From contig JAISXJ010000060.1 in the NCBI GenBank assembly GCA_031270565.1, forward strand, positions 1 to 5,720: a stretch of 5,720 nucleotides of DNA, read 5' to 3'. Within the stretch, counting starts at the first letter, position 1, and the number at the start of each line of letters is the position of its first letter. This stretch comes from Prevotellaceae bacterium (GTDB taxonomy: Bacteria; Bacteroidota; Bacteroidia; Bacteroidales; Paludibacteraceae). Made by a program: the position numbers and the translations under genes. Shown here piece by piece: positions 1 to 5,720 of the stretch. A model generated the notes under the pieces. The model ran no database searches. It was given only the letters and a program-made list of their open reading frames with translations, and was not told where the DNA came from.

Positions 1-5
1 ACGAC

Positions 6-29
6 TGGGACACCCAAAATGGTGTCCCA
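6..29. repeat. Perfect inverted repeat (9-bp arms) at left window edge
   Basis: TGGGACACC (6-14) is exactly complementary to GGTGTCCCA (21-29) with a 6-nt loop, a stable GC-rich hairpin. On the plus strand it is followed by A's, and on the minus strand by AGTCGT, so neither strand shows the T-run of a canonical intrinsic terminator. It could be part of a terminator with atypical tail, an end structure of a mobile element, or a structured RNA continuing past the window. The structure is certain; the function is unknown. Confidence 0.6.
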
Positions 30-391
30 AAAAATCATAATGCCTGATTATAAATGCTTTACAAAATAGACTCGCCGAATTTAATGAAAAGCGACGAAGT
101 CAGGAAATAGAACGGCAACACCTCCGAAAATTCCGGAAATGTGCCGCAATAATTGTATATGTATATGGCGAAAAAACGCAAAAAAACTTCGCGCTGATAA
201 CCAGTAACAAAAAAGTTTTTAATAAATGATACGCCCTTGAATACACGGAGTTAAGCTGAATGCGGGGGGGGGCTTTTGTAACGAGCTTACTTTTAGCCGG
301 TTAAACCGTCTAAACTGAAAAAAAGGGTAAATATAGAATCCCAGATGTAAGCATCATTTTGTATTGATTTTAGATGTGTCTAAGAACGGGG
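30..391. other. Gene-poor intergenic stretch downstream of the rod operon
   Basis: I see no supportable coding sequence here. Contents worth recording: an open plus-strand frame of 62 codons (41-229) without ATG, GTG or TTG start; a 15-codon minus-strand mini-ORF beginning with two ATGs (310-357) just downstream of the putative promoter at 393-420; a G9 run (264-272); an 11-bp interrupted palindrome CGGTTAAACCG (298-308); and AT-rich sequence with several A-runs. The stretch could be the long leader of a minus-strand gene lying left of the window, a small RNA gene, or decayed sequence. None of these can be decided from the window. Confidence 0.5.
264..272. repeat. Homopolymer tract of nine G
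   Basis: Nine consecutive G on the plus strand, followed by CTTTTGT, in otherwise AT-rich noncoding DNA. Tracts of this length are prone to slippage during replication and to sequencing error. No gene or promoter spacing that it would modulate is recognisable in the window. Confidence 0.7.
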
Positions 392-392
392 G

Positions 393-420
393 CAAAGATA
401 CGCCTTTTTTTTATAAACAA
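393..420 (-). promoter_or_regulatory. Putative Bacteroidota promoter (TTG-N17-TATCTTTG) pointing left
   Basis: Read on the minus strand, TTG (420-418) is followed after 17 nt by TATCTTTG (400-393). This matches the known Bacteroidota primary-sigma pattern of a -33 TTG and a -7 TAnnTTTG. The -7 element lies inside a 20-nt sequence (392-411) that occurs again, identically and in the same orientation, in front of mreC. It is about 85-105 nt beyond the rodA stop, so it would drive transcription leftward into the gene-poor stretch or a gene beyond the window. A second TTG lies at 427-425, part of a tandem AACAATG duplication (416-429 on the plus strand). Promoter activity is inferred from sequence only. 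Confidence 0.5.
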
Positions 421-476
421 TGAACAATGAAAAATATTTTTGCGTTTCTTTCGAGAAAAACCGTATTCCGAGACGT

Positions 477-498
477 AAAAAAGCGTTTGTTCAAGCTT
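477..498 (-). terminator. Weak candidate terminator at the end of rodA
   Basis: On the minus strand AAGC (overlapping the rodA stop codon) can pair with GCTT 10 nt further on, followed by a run of T's (482-477). The 4-bp stem with a mismatched interior is poor, so this is only a candidate. No stronger hairpin with a T-run is visible between rodA and the promoter-like element at 393-420. Confidence 0.25.
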
Positions 499-1948
499 AT
501 CTTTTTCGTGCGGCATCAAGGCGAAGAAAAATGAACAGTAAAATCGTGAATGAGAGTAGTGACGAACCGCCATAACTGAAGAAAGGCAGCGGAATCCCAA
601 TCACCGGCATCAGTCCGAGCGTCATGCCAATGTTTATGGATACGTGCAACAGCAGAAAAGCGGCTACTCCGTAACCGTAAACACGTGCGAATAGCGTAAT
701 CTGTTTCTCGGCAAGAGAAATCAGTCGCAGAATGAAAAACATATAAACAAGTATCAGCGCCACACTGCCGAGAAATCCCCACTCCTCCCCAATGGTGCAA
801 AAAATAAAATCGGTATCCTGTTCCGGGACAAATTTAAGTTTTGTCTGCGTACCGTTCAGAAAGCCCTTGCCCGTGAACCCGCCCGACCCAATAGCAATGC
901 GCGACTGATTGACATTGTAGCCAACGTTGACAGGGTCATCCACCATACCAAGCATCACTTTGATACGTGTCCGCTGATGCTTTTCCAGAACATCTTCAAA
1001 CAAATATTTTGACGACAGAGCGTAACCGGTGAATCCGATAGCAAAAAGAACTATCATCAGGTATTTCCATTGCCATTTTTGTATCATAACAACTATTAGA
1101 AAGATGGCAGAAAGTCCAATTTGGACAAGCAAGAAATGGCAAAAATTAATAGGCTGCCTTATGAAATGTACCAGCAAGCCACCGGCAAAGAGTATAAGAT
1201 TGCCCGCCCAAAGTATCTGGGCAGCCTGTTTATTTCCCGCGTAAAATTTAACCAGCACAATCACAACCACCAAAATTATCAGAAGCGACATAAAAATTCC
1301 CACAGAAGCGCCCGCCACACCCAAAAACAGCGTCTCCCCCAAACCGATAACCAAAATAAAGAGTATCACCGTCATCAATGAGAGCACCGGAACAATCGCA
1401 GGAAACCCCTCACGGTAAAGCACTATCATAAAAGCGACAAACACCAGCGCAGACCCGACCTCTTTCTGCATCACGATGCAAATCATTGGCAAAAGAATCA
1501 GCGCCAGCACCTTCATCCAGCCGCGAGCAGTGTTCAGTTCAAATCCGTAAGAATTCATCATACGCGCCACTGCCAGAGCTGTGGCGAATTTTGCAAATTC
1601 CGCCGGCTGTATGGAAAACGAACCAATCACCAGCCACGAACGTGAGCCTTTTATCTCAGGCGCAGCGAAAATTGTTATCACCAATAACAGAATAACCACT
1701 GCATAGATAAAATAGGCAAGTATATTATAATATTGACTGTCAATTAGCAAAATGACGACTGCCACCGATACGCTTATCATTATCCAGACAAATTGCATAC
1801 CGGATCGACAGGAAAGGTCGAAAATGCTCCCCTGTTCAGGGTTGTAGCCGGCTACATAAATACTCATCCATCCCATCATGACAAGCATCAGGTAAAGAAT
1901 TACCGTCGTTTTGTCCACAAGTTTAAATACGTTTGAATTTGCTGTCAT
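497..1948 (-). CDS. rodA: RodA, SEDS-family peptidoglycan glycosyltransferase
   Basis: This 483-residue polytopic membrane protein polymerises lipid II into glycan strands during lateral wall growth, paired with PBP2. SEDS hallmarks are in order: KGSRSWL at 100-106, QPAEFAKF at 114-121, HQRTRI at 324-329, DDP at 337-339 (Asp338 matches the essential Asp262 of E. coli RodA), GYNVNQSRIAIGSGGFTGKG at 343-362, GTQTKLKFVPEQDTDFIF at 366-383, and a C-terminal IPLPFFSYGGSS at 452-463. It is about 110 residues longer than E. coli RodA (about 370); the extra length lies around residues 190-300 as additional hydrophobic segments, which I recall as usual in Bacteroidota homologues. The ATG at 1948 gives MTANSNVFKLVDK before the first membrane helix and fits family N-termini. 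It lies 29 nt after the mrdA stop, in an A-rich spacer without a Shine-Dalgarno site, and is the last gene of the operon. Confidence 0.96.
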   Translation of the reverse strand: MTANSNVFKLVDKTTVILYLMLVMMGWMSIYVAGYNPEQGSIFDLSCRSGMQFVWIMISVSVAVVILLIDSQYYNILAYFIYAVVILLLVITIFAAPEIKGSRSWLVIGSFSIQPAEFAKFATALAVARMMNSYGFELNTARGWMKVLALILLPMICIVMQKEVGSALVFVAFMIVLYREGFPAIVPVLSLMTVILFILVIGLGETLFLGVAGASVGIFMSLLIILVVVIVLVKFYAGNKQAAQILWAGNLILFAGGLLVHFIRQPINFCHFLLVQIGLSAIFLIVVMIQKWQWKYLMIVLFAIGFTGYALSSKYLFEDVLEKHQRTRIKVMLGMVDDPVNVGYNVNQSRIAIGSGGFTGKGFLNGTQTKLKFVPEQDTDFIFCTIGEEWGFLGSVALILVYMFFILRLISLAEKQITLFARVYGYGVAAFLLLHVSINIGMTLGLMPVIGIPLPFFSYGGSSLLSFTILLFIFLRLDAARKR

Positions 1949-1977
1949 TGGTCGGCTGTTTTTTTATTCTAAAAGGA

Positions 1978-3852
1978 TTAATAAACTTTTACCGGAAGAA
2001 GATTAGCCTTAACAATGCGGTCTTCAAGCCATTGACGGTGAGGGGCGATGTTATCTTTAAGATATTTCTCAACCATCAGGCTGGCTATTGGCGCAGCCCA
2101 CGCCGCGCCAAAACCGGCATTCTCCACAACAACACTGATAGCAATCTGCGGATTGTCTTTGGGAGCAAACGCCATAAAAATGGAATGATCGTTGCCGTGA
2201 GGATTTTCGGCTGTGCCGGTCTTACCACATATAATAATGTCATCCAGACGTGCGCCGCGAGCAGTACTGCCCGTTCCTCCGCCATTCACAGCCCATTCCA
2301 TACCCTGTATCACCGGCCAAAAATAGCCCGAATCCACGGAGGTATAGCGTCTGTTGGTGTAGGCGGTGTCCGGAGCTACGCCCTCCATCTGTTTGAGAAC
2401 GTGCGGACGAATCCAGTAGCCCCGATTGGCAATGGTTGCCGCCAGATTGGCAAGCTGTATGGGAGTGGTGGTAATCTCGCCCTGCCCTATCGAAATGGAT
2501 ACAATGTTGAGAGAACGCCACTGTTTTTTGCCATGTCTGCGGTCGTAAACGGCGGTATTCGGAATAAAACCGCGACTCTCGTTCGGAAAATCCACACCCA
2601 GTCTATATCCGAAGCCAAACGAAATAATGGCGTGCTTCCATGCGTCAAACGCCTCATGAATGGAACTGTATTTCTTACTGTCAAGCATTGCCCGTAGCGC
2701 ATAACAGTAATAGGCGTTGCAGGAATTGGAGATGGAATTAGGCAAATCAACCGGCGAGGCGTGTCCGTGGCATCTCAGGTGGAAACTCCCTGATGTATAG
2801 CCATACGCACAGGGATAATACGTATGTTCGGTGATGATGTCCTCCTGTTGAAAGACCAGAGCATTCACCGTTTTAAACGTTGAGCCGGGGGGATAATGCG
2901 CCATCAGCGGACGGTCGAGCAGCGGTTTACACGGGTCTTTGAGCAGTTTGGTATAATTTTCGGTGCGTTGCCGTCCCACTAAAATCGACGGAGCGTATGT
3001 GGGACTTGACACCAGTGCCAGAATCTCCCCTGTGGACGGTTCGATACACACGATACTGCCAACTTTATTCTGCATCAGCCATTCGCCGTAGGCTTGCAGG
3101 TTGACGTCTATTGAGAGCGTAAGATTTTTCCCCGCCTCGGGACTGACATCATATTTGCCGTCTTCGTACCTTCCCTGAATCTTTCCGCGAGCATCGCGCA
3201 GGAGTATTTCCTGTCCGTTGACGCCCCGCAATGCCTCCTCGTACTGATATTCCACCCCGCTCACACCGATATAGTCGCCCATTCGATAGGACGGATCGTT
3301 CAAAAGTTTATCGCGTGAAACCTCGCCGATAGAGCCAAGCGCGTGCGCAGCATTGGGATAGTTATACTCGCGCATTGTACGGTTTTGAATAATAATACCG
3401 GAAAAAAGATAGCTGAGTTCCTGTACTTTGGCAGCGTCAGCGGGAGAGAGTTGCGTCAACAGGCGTTGAGGAATGAGGGGCGAATAACCCGGATTTTTAC
3501 GCTTATTCTTTATGTCGGAAATACGCCCCAAAAAGTTTCGATAGGAAATATTGAGTGCATTGCAGAGCATAAGCGTATCTATGGGATGCCCGTCACGCTG
3601 CTGGTCGTCCAAATCCTTCATAACTATCTCCACATCATAAATCGGCTGATTGAAGACGAGCAGTTTACCGTTTCTGTCGTATATCAGTCCGCGCGGCGCG
3701 TAAATGGTATGGCGAAAAAAGGCGTTACTATTGGCCGCCTCCTTGTAGTCGTTAAGAATTTGAAGATTAAAAAGCTGTACAATAAATATGACGGTAACTA
3801 CCAGCACAAGCGCACGTACAGCCCAGACACGGCGGGCATAATAATCTACCAT
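1978..3852 (-). CDS. mrdA: Penicillin-binding protein 2, class B transpeptidase of the elongasome
   Basis: This 624-residue enzyme crosslinks peptidoglycan stem peptides in the periplasm as partner of RodA, and is the family targeted by beta-lactams such as mecillinam. It has a short cytoplasmic N-terminus, one membrane anchor (about 12-30), then the dimerisation/pedestal domain beginning with APRGLIYDRNGKLL (52-65). The transpeptidase domain carries SxxK as Ser324-Thr-Phe-Lys327 within YPPGSTFK, SxN as Ser377-Cys-Asn379, and KTG at 544-546 within GKTGTAEN. Cys348, Cys361, His362/His364 and Cys378 surround the SxN motif and may form the zinc site known in proteobacterial PBP2. The length is ordinary for the family. 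The ATG at 3852 overlaps the end of mreD by 7 nt (ATGGTAG), suggesting translational coupling. Context with mreC, mreD and rodA separates it from the division paralogue FtsI. Confidence 0.96.
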   Translation of the reverse strand: MVDYYARRVWAVRALVLVVTVIFIVQLFNLQILNDYKEAANSNAFFRHTIYAPRGLIYDRNGKLLVFNQPIYDVEIVMKDLDDQQRDGHPIDTLMLCNALNISYRNFLGRISDIKNKRKNPGYSPLIPQRLLTQLSPADAAKVQELSYLFSGIIIQNRTMREYNYPNAAHALGSIGEVSRDKLLNDPSYRMGDYIGVSGVEYQYEEALRGVNGQEILLRDARGKIQGRYEDGKYDVSPEAGKNLTLSIDVNLQAYGEWLMQNKVGSIVCIEPSTGEILALVSSPTYAPSILVGRQRTENYTKLLKDPCKPLLDRPLMAHYPPGSTFKTVNALVFQQEDIITEHTYYPCAYGYTSGSFHLRCHGHASPVDLPNSISNSCNAYYCYALRAMLDSKKYSSIHEAFDAWKHAIISFGFGYRLGVDFPNESRGFIPNTAVYDRRHGKKQWRSLNIVSISIGQGEITTTPIQLANLAATIANRGYWIRPHVLKQMEGVAPDTAYTNRRYTSVDSGYFWPVIQGMEWAVNGGGTGSTARGARLDDIIICGKTGTAENPHGNDHSIFMAFAPKDNPQIAISVVVENAGFGAAWAAPIASLMVEKYLKDNIAPHRQWLEDRIVKANLLPVKVY

Positions 3853-4355
3853 TGACGTATATTCTTTCGTTTTATAATTTCCAGAACAAACACAAATAAA
3901 AACGTCAACAGACTGCTTGTCAAAGTTTTTATCAATACGGAAACCATGTATTTAAACGAAAAGGCTTCCAGCATAAACAGAGTAATATGATGAATAAGAA
4001 TCATCAGAACGGCATACTTGAAGAAGTTTGCGCCAACTAATCCGTATGTCGGAGCATATTTTTCACGTTCTTCGGGAGAGAAAAACATCCTTAAAATACT
4101 CGGACGCAGATACGCAATCAAAACAATAGCTGCCGTATGCAACCCAAAACTTTGCGAAAAAACATCTATGAACACGCCCATCATTGCGCTCAGCAGCATA
4201 ACGCCTGTTGAACTTATCTGCAATGGCAGCCTGAGGACAAACAACACATAAATAAACACACTTCCCGCACCAAACAGGTGTACCTGATTAAAAAACAGCA
4301 CTTGAAGAGCGCCCAACAGCAAAAAATCCCAAACAATCGACAGATAGTTTTTCAT
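3846..4355 (-). CDS. mreD: MreD, rod-shape-determining membrane protein
   Basis: This small integral membrane protein of 169 residues is part of the Rod complex, where it works with MreC to control the PBP2-RodA synthase. It has about five to six hydrophobic segments (roughly 8-25, 29-45, 50-68, 73-90, 108-130, 136-160), a polar linker FFSPEEREKYAP (91-102), and a basic tail KRKNIRQW. The family-like stretch GVFIDVFSQSFGLHT (60-74) includes the conserved Asp64 region. I chose the ATG at 4355 rather than the upstream open start at 4469. It gives MKNYLSIVWDFLLLGALQVL, matching related MreD starts, and forms an ATGA 4-nt overlap with the mreC stop; the longer version would add 38 polar residues lying inside mreC. 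The sequence family is poorly conserved, so identification leans on topology, size and position between mreC and mrdA. Confidence 0.92.
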   Translation of the reverse strand: MKNYLSIVWDFLLLGALQVLFFNQVHLFGAGSVFIYVLFVLRLPLQISSTGVMLLSAMMGVFIDVFSQSFGLHTAAIVLIAYLRPSILRMFFSPEEREKYAPTYGLVGANFFKYAVLMILIHHITLFMLEAFSFKYMVSVLIKTLTSSLLTFLFVFVLEIIKRKNIRQW

Positions 4356-5179
4356 TCTTCCATAGATTTTTGAAGTGATAACAGTTCCTGCTGGTTTTTG
4401 TAGGCAATCACATTGACAAAGGTGAGTGATGCAAATTCGGCGGAATACCTTACCGAAAGGTCGCACCACGCGGTAGCGCTATTTTCAGTGATGCTTTTAA
4501 CAATACCTATCGGAATATTTTCAGGAAAAATTGCCGAATGTCCGCTTGTAAGAATGGTATCTCCAACTGCAGGAATAACGTGAAGAGGAATGCCCAAAAC
4601 CACGCCCGTTCTCGGAGAACAACCGTCCCACGAGACGGAGCAGAGATAGTTGTTGCCTTTAAACTTACCGCTTATCTGCAACTTGATGCTCAATGCCGAA
4701 ATAATGGCGGCACAATTCTCGGAAACACTCCGAACAACGCCGACAACACCATGACAATCAATCACTCCCATGCCGGACGAAATGCCATGTGCGGAACCCT
4801 TGTCTATTATTATGATATTGTGTAACTGGTTGGTGGTCGAATAGATCACCTTTGCCGGAATCACCAGAAGGGGAGTGTCAATCGGTTGTTGCAGGGAATC
4901 GGCATGAATTTTATCAAGTTGAGATTGAAGCGTAACAAGCTGCTGTTGCAGATTGGCGTTTTCCTGTGCCAGTGCGGTATTGGTATATTTCAGCGAAACA
5001 TAATCGGTCAGAGAACTGACCATGCTGTAAACCCTTGTCCCGACAACTACATTACCGGACATAAACGCCGCTTTCTGGAATTGACCACCGCGAATAATCA
5101 TTATCATCGCAACGGTTTCCAGAAGTAAAAAAACAAACAGCGACACAAAACGTGCAAAAAAACGAGCCAGCGCCTCCAT
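4352..5179 (-). CDS. mreC: MreC, rod-shape-determining periplasmic scaffold protein
   Basis: This 275-residue bitopic inner-membrane protein forms periplasmic assemblies that bind and activate PBP2. It has a short cytoplasmic N-terminus, one membrane helix (about 11-29), a coiled-coil stretch rich in Leu and Gln (about 63-92), then the beta-rich MreC domain (about 105-260). Recognisable core segments are VIPAKVI (107-112), HNIIIIDKGSAHGISSGMGV (120-139), GVVGVVRSV (144-152), TILTSGHSAIFPENIPIGIV (208-227) and SATAWCDLSV (234-243). The open frame extends upstream to a TTG at 5248, but that codon lies in the -7 promoter element and would add 23 residues, KIYCSNTLS among them, before the usual start. 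The ATG at 5179 gives MEALARFFARFVSLFVFLLLE, the typical Bacteroidota N-terminus. It is the first gene of the operon in this window, and mreB is not adjacent. Confidence 0.95.
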   Translation of the reverse strand: MEALARFFARFVSLFVFLLLETVAMIMIIRGGQFQKAAFMSGNVVVGTRVYSMVSSLTDYVSLKYTNTALAQENANLQQQLVTLQSQLDKIHADSLQQPIDTPLLVIPAKVIYSTTNQLHNIIIIDKGSAHGISSGMGVIDCHGVVGVVRSVSENCAAIISALSIKLQISGKFKGNNYLCSVSWDGCSPRTGVVLGIPLHVIPAVGDTILTSGHSAIFPENIPIGIVKSITENSATAWCDLSVRYSAEFASLTFVNVIAYKNQQELLSLQKSMEE

Positions 5180-5244
5180 AGACAGTGTATTGGAACAGTA
5201 TATTTTCCGTATGAATTTCCGAACGAGGTATGCAAAATACCGTT

Positions 5245-5264
5245 GCAAAGATACGCCTTTTTTT
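5245..5264 (-). promoter_or_regulatory. Putative promoter of the mreCD-mrdA-rodA operon
   Basis: On the minus strand TATCTTTG (5253-5246) matches the Bacteroidota -7 consensus TAnnTTTG. It is preceded by an A-run and GGCG, and lies 66 nt before the mreC ATG, predicting a leader of roughly 60 nt. The surrounding 20 nt (GCAAAGATACGCCTTTTTTT on the plus strand) are identical to 392-411. I see no clear -33 TTG at 17-23 nt upstream (the sequence there is CTAACTAAAAACC), so this copy matches the full promoter pattern less well than the left one. Confidence 0.55.
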
Positions 5265-5270
5265 GGTTTT

Positions 5271-5318
5271 TAGTTAGTAGAGTGTAGTTATTTAGTTTGT
5301 AGTTAGTAGAGTGTAGTT
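5271..5318. repeat. Two 19-nt direct repeats upstream of mreC
   Basis: TAGTTAGTAGAGTGTAGTT occurs exactly at 5271-5289 and at 5300-5318, a 29-nt period with a 10-nt spacer. The first copy begins 18 nt upstream of the -7 element (read on the minus strand), so it covers the position expected for the -33 region and activator sites. It may be low-complexity Bacteroidales intergenic sequence or a paired binding site; nothing in the sequence decides between these. Confidence 0.6.
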
Positions 5319-5367
5319 TTTAGTGAATAACGAATAATGTTCCCTGAAAACTGAAAACTAAACTCTA
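5307..5367. repeat. Imperfect inverted repeat between FISUMP gene and mreC
   Basis: The 17-nt arm at 5307-5323 (TAGAGTGTAGTTTTTAG) pairs with 5351-5367 (CTGAAAACTAAACTCTA) with one mismatch and one G-T pair, separated by 27 nt. The left arm overlaps the second 19-nt direct repeat. The right arm contains a tandem CTGAAAA duplication (5344-5357). It is AT-rich, so stability as RNA would be modest. It lies beyond the FISUMP terminator and before the mreC promoter. Confidence 0.45.
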
Positions 5368-5382
5368 TGTCACTAAAAACAT

Positions 5383-5408
5383 AAAAGCCCCCACTACTGA
5401 GGGCTTTT
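5383..5408. terminator. Intrinsic terminator after the FISUMP gene, probably bidirectional
   Basis: AAAAGCCC (5383-5390) pairs perfectly with GGGCTTTT (5401-5408) around a 10-nt loop. On the minus strand the stem begins 21 nt after the FISUMP stop codon and ends in TTTTAT with a further T-run shortly after. On the plus strand it is followed by GTTTGTTTT, so it could also stop rightward transcription. It separates the FISUMP transcript from the mreC promoter. Confidence 0.85.
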
Positions 5409-5428
5409 GTTTGTTTTGGCGGTCGCGT

Positions 5429-5720
5429 TTATTCAGAAAGGCAACGCACACAGAAGCCGTAAGACCGACCGTAGTTGCCGTACATGCCCTCTCCACCGCT
5501 GCTGAAGCTCAGGTTGCGACCGTTACTTGTATTAGCAGTAGAGCTCCAGTAGTAGCCGCTGCCGCCACGGTTGCCCAACGTACCATCGCTGTAGCCCCGG
5601 TGGCCGGCAGCGGGCAAAACGAGCGCATCGCCGATTTTAAGGCCGGTAGAGTAGTTAGTGGCACTATTTGTCCATCCGCTGCTTTGAGTACCGGCAACCC
5701 AGCTGCTACCGCCGTCATTG
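5429..5720 (-). CDS. FISUMP-domain protein, C-terminal part (cut by window edge)
   Basis: Ninety-six C-terminal residues are visible, from NDGGSSWVAGT to FCVRCLSE; the start lies beyond 5720. The series LPAAGHRGYSDGTLGNRG, GYYWSS, then RSYGFCVRC near the end is the signature of the Fibrobacter succinogenes major paralogous domain (FISUMP, TIGR02145 as I recall). This family is found on secreted or lipid-anchored surface proteins of Bacteroidota and Fibrobacteres, often in many paralogous copies; no biochemical role is established. The piece is rich in Gly, Ser, Asn and Tyr with few charged residues, as expected for an exported protein. The protein ends about five residues after the VRC motif, so no C-terminal type IX sorting domain follows. 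Base composition looks visibly more GC-rich than the neighbouring intergenic DNA. Signal peptide and total length cannot be seen. Confidence 0.85.
   Translation of the reverse strand, partial: NDGGSSWVAGTQSSGWTNSATNYSTGLKIGDALVLPAAGHRGYSDGTLGNRGGSGYYWSSTANTSNGRNLSFSSGGEGMYGNYGRSYGFCVRCLSE

Noticed and set aside
41..229. 62-codon open plus-strand frame with a helix-like Arg/Lys/Glu-rich start
   Set aside because: It has no ATG, GTG or TTG start after the upstream stop at 38-40, no family I recognise and no promoter; a gene remnant is possible but cannot be supported.
370..600. 76-codon minus-strand frame starting inside rodA and running past its end
   Set aside because: It begins within the rodA coding region in a different frame and reads through the promoter-like element; composition is not protein-like.
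1933..2697. 254-codon plus-strand open frame
   Set aside because: It is antisense to mrdA, whose reading frame contains all transpeptidase motifs; the antisense translation resembles no family and has irregular composition.
3343..3855. 170-codon plus-strand open frame
   Set aside because: It is antisense to the N-terminal part of PBP2 and has no recognisable domain; it is a shadow of the real gene.
4356..4469. 38-residue N-terminal extension of MreD
   Set aside because: It lies fully within mreC, is polar and Cys-rich unlike MreD N-termini, and the ATG at 4355 gives the typical start with an ATGA overlap.
5180..5248. 23-residue TTG-initiated extension of MreC
   Set aside because: The TTG is part of the TATCTTTG promoter element, so it would precede the transcription start; the ATG at 5179 matches family N-termini.
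392..5264. Whole rod operon as a mobile unit bounded by 20-nt direct repeats
   Set aside because: No transposase, integrase or terminal inverted repeats are present and the repeats contain a promoter consensus, which explains them better.
5509..5720. Open minus-strand frame rich in Ala, Leu and Thr overlapping the FISUMP gene
   Set aside because: It is a GC-driven shadow in another frame; the FISUMP frame has the family motifs GYYWSS and GFCVRC and ends properly before a terminator.

Overview
This window looks like chromosomal DNA of a Bacteroidota (Bacteroidales-type) bacterium. The protein sequences fit that phylum. The putative promoters match its TAnnTTTG -7 element, Shine-Dalgarno sites are absent, and a FISUMP-type surface protein gene lies next door. 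I see no CRISPR array, tRNA, rRNA or intact mobile element, and I did not find an undescribed system. The core is a conserved cell-elongation (Rod complex) operon. The less explained material lies in the two noncoding flanks.

Layout, right to left, because every gene is on the minus strand. (1) 5429-5720 is the C-terminal 96 residues of a FISUMP-domain protein cut by the window edge. (2) 5383-5408 is a strong hairpin terminator for that gene. (3) 5265-5382 is an AT-rich noncoding stretch holding a 19-nt direct repeat and an imperfect 17-nt inverted repeat. (4) 5245-5264 carries a TATCTTTG promoter element, followed by a leader of roughly 60 nt. (5) mreC (4352-5179), mreD (3846-4355), mrdA/PBP2 (1978-3852) and rodA (497-1948) form one operon: mreC and mreD overlap by 4 nt, mreD and mrdA overlap by 7 nt, and 29 nt separate mrdA from rodA. 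(6) 1-496 has no supportable gene. It holds a second exact copy of the 20-nt promoter-containing sequence, a G9 homopolymer, and a 9-bp perfect hairpin at the left edge.

Function: RodA (SEDS glycosyltransferase) polymerises lipid II into glycan strands, and PBP2 (class B transpeptidase) crosslinks them. MreC and MreD are the membrane scaffold and regulators linking this synthase pair to MreB filaments. mreB, which usually precedes mreC in related genomes, is not in the window: mreC is the first gene and appears to have its own promoter. The motifs needed for activity in PBP2 (SxxK, SxN, KTG) and RodA (conserved Asp in the DDP motif, QP-E motif) are present, so the operon looks functional.
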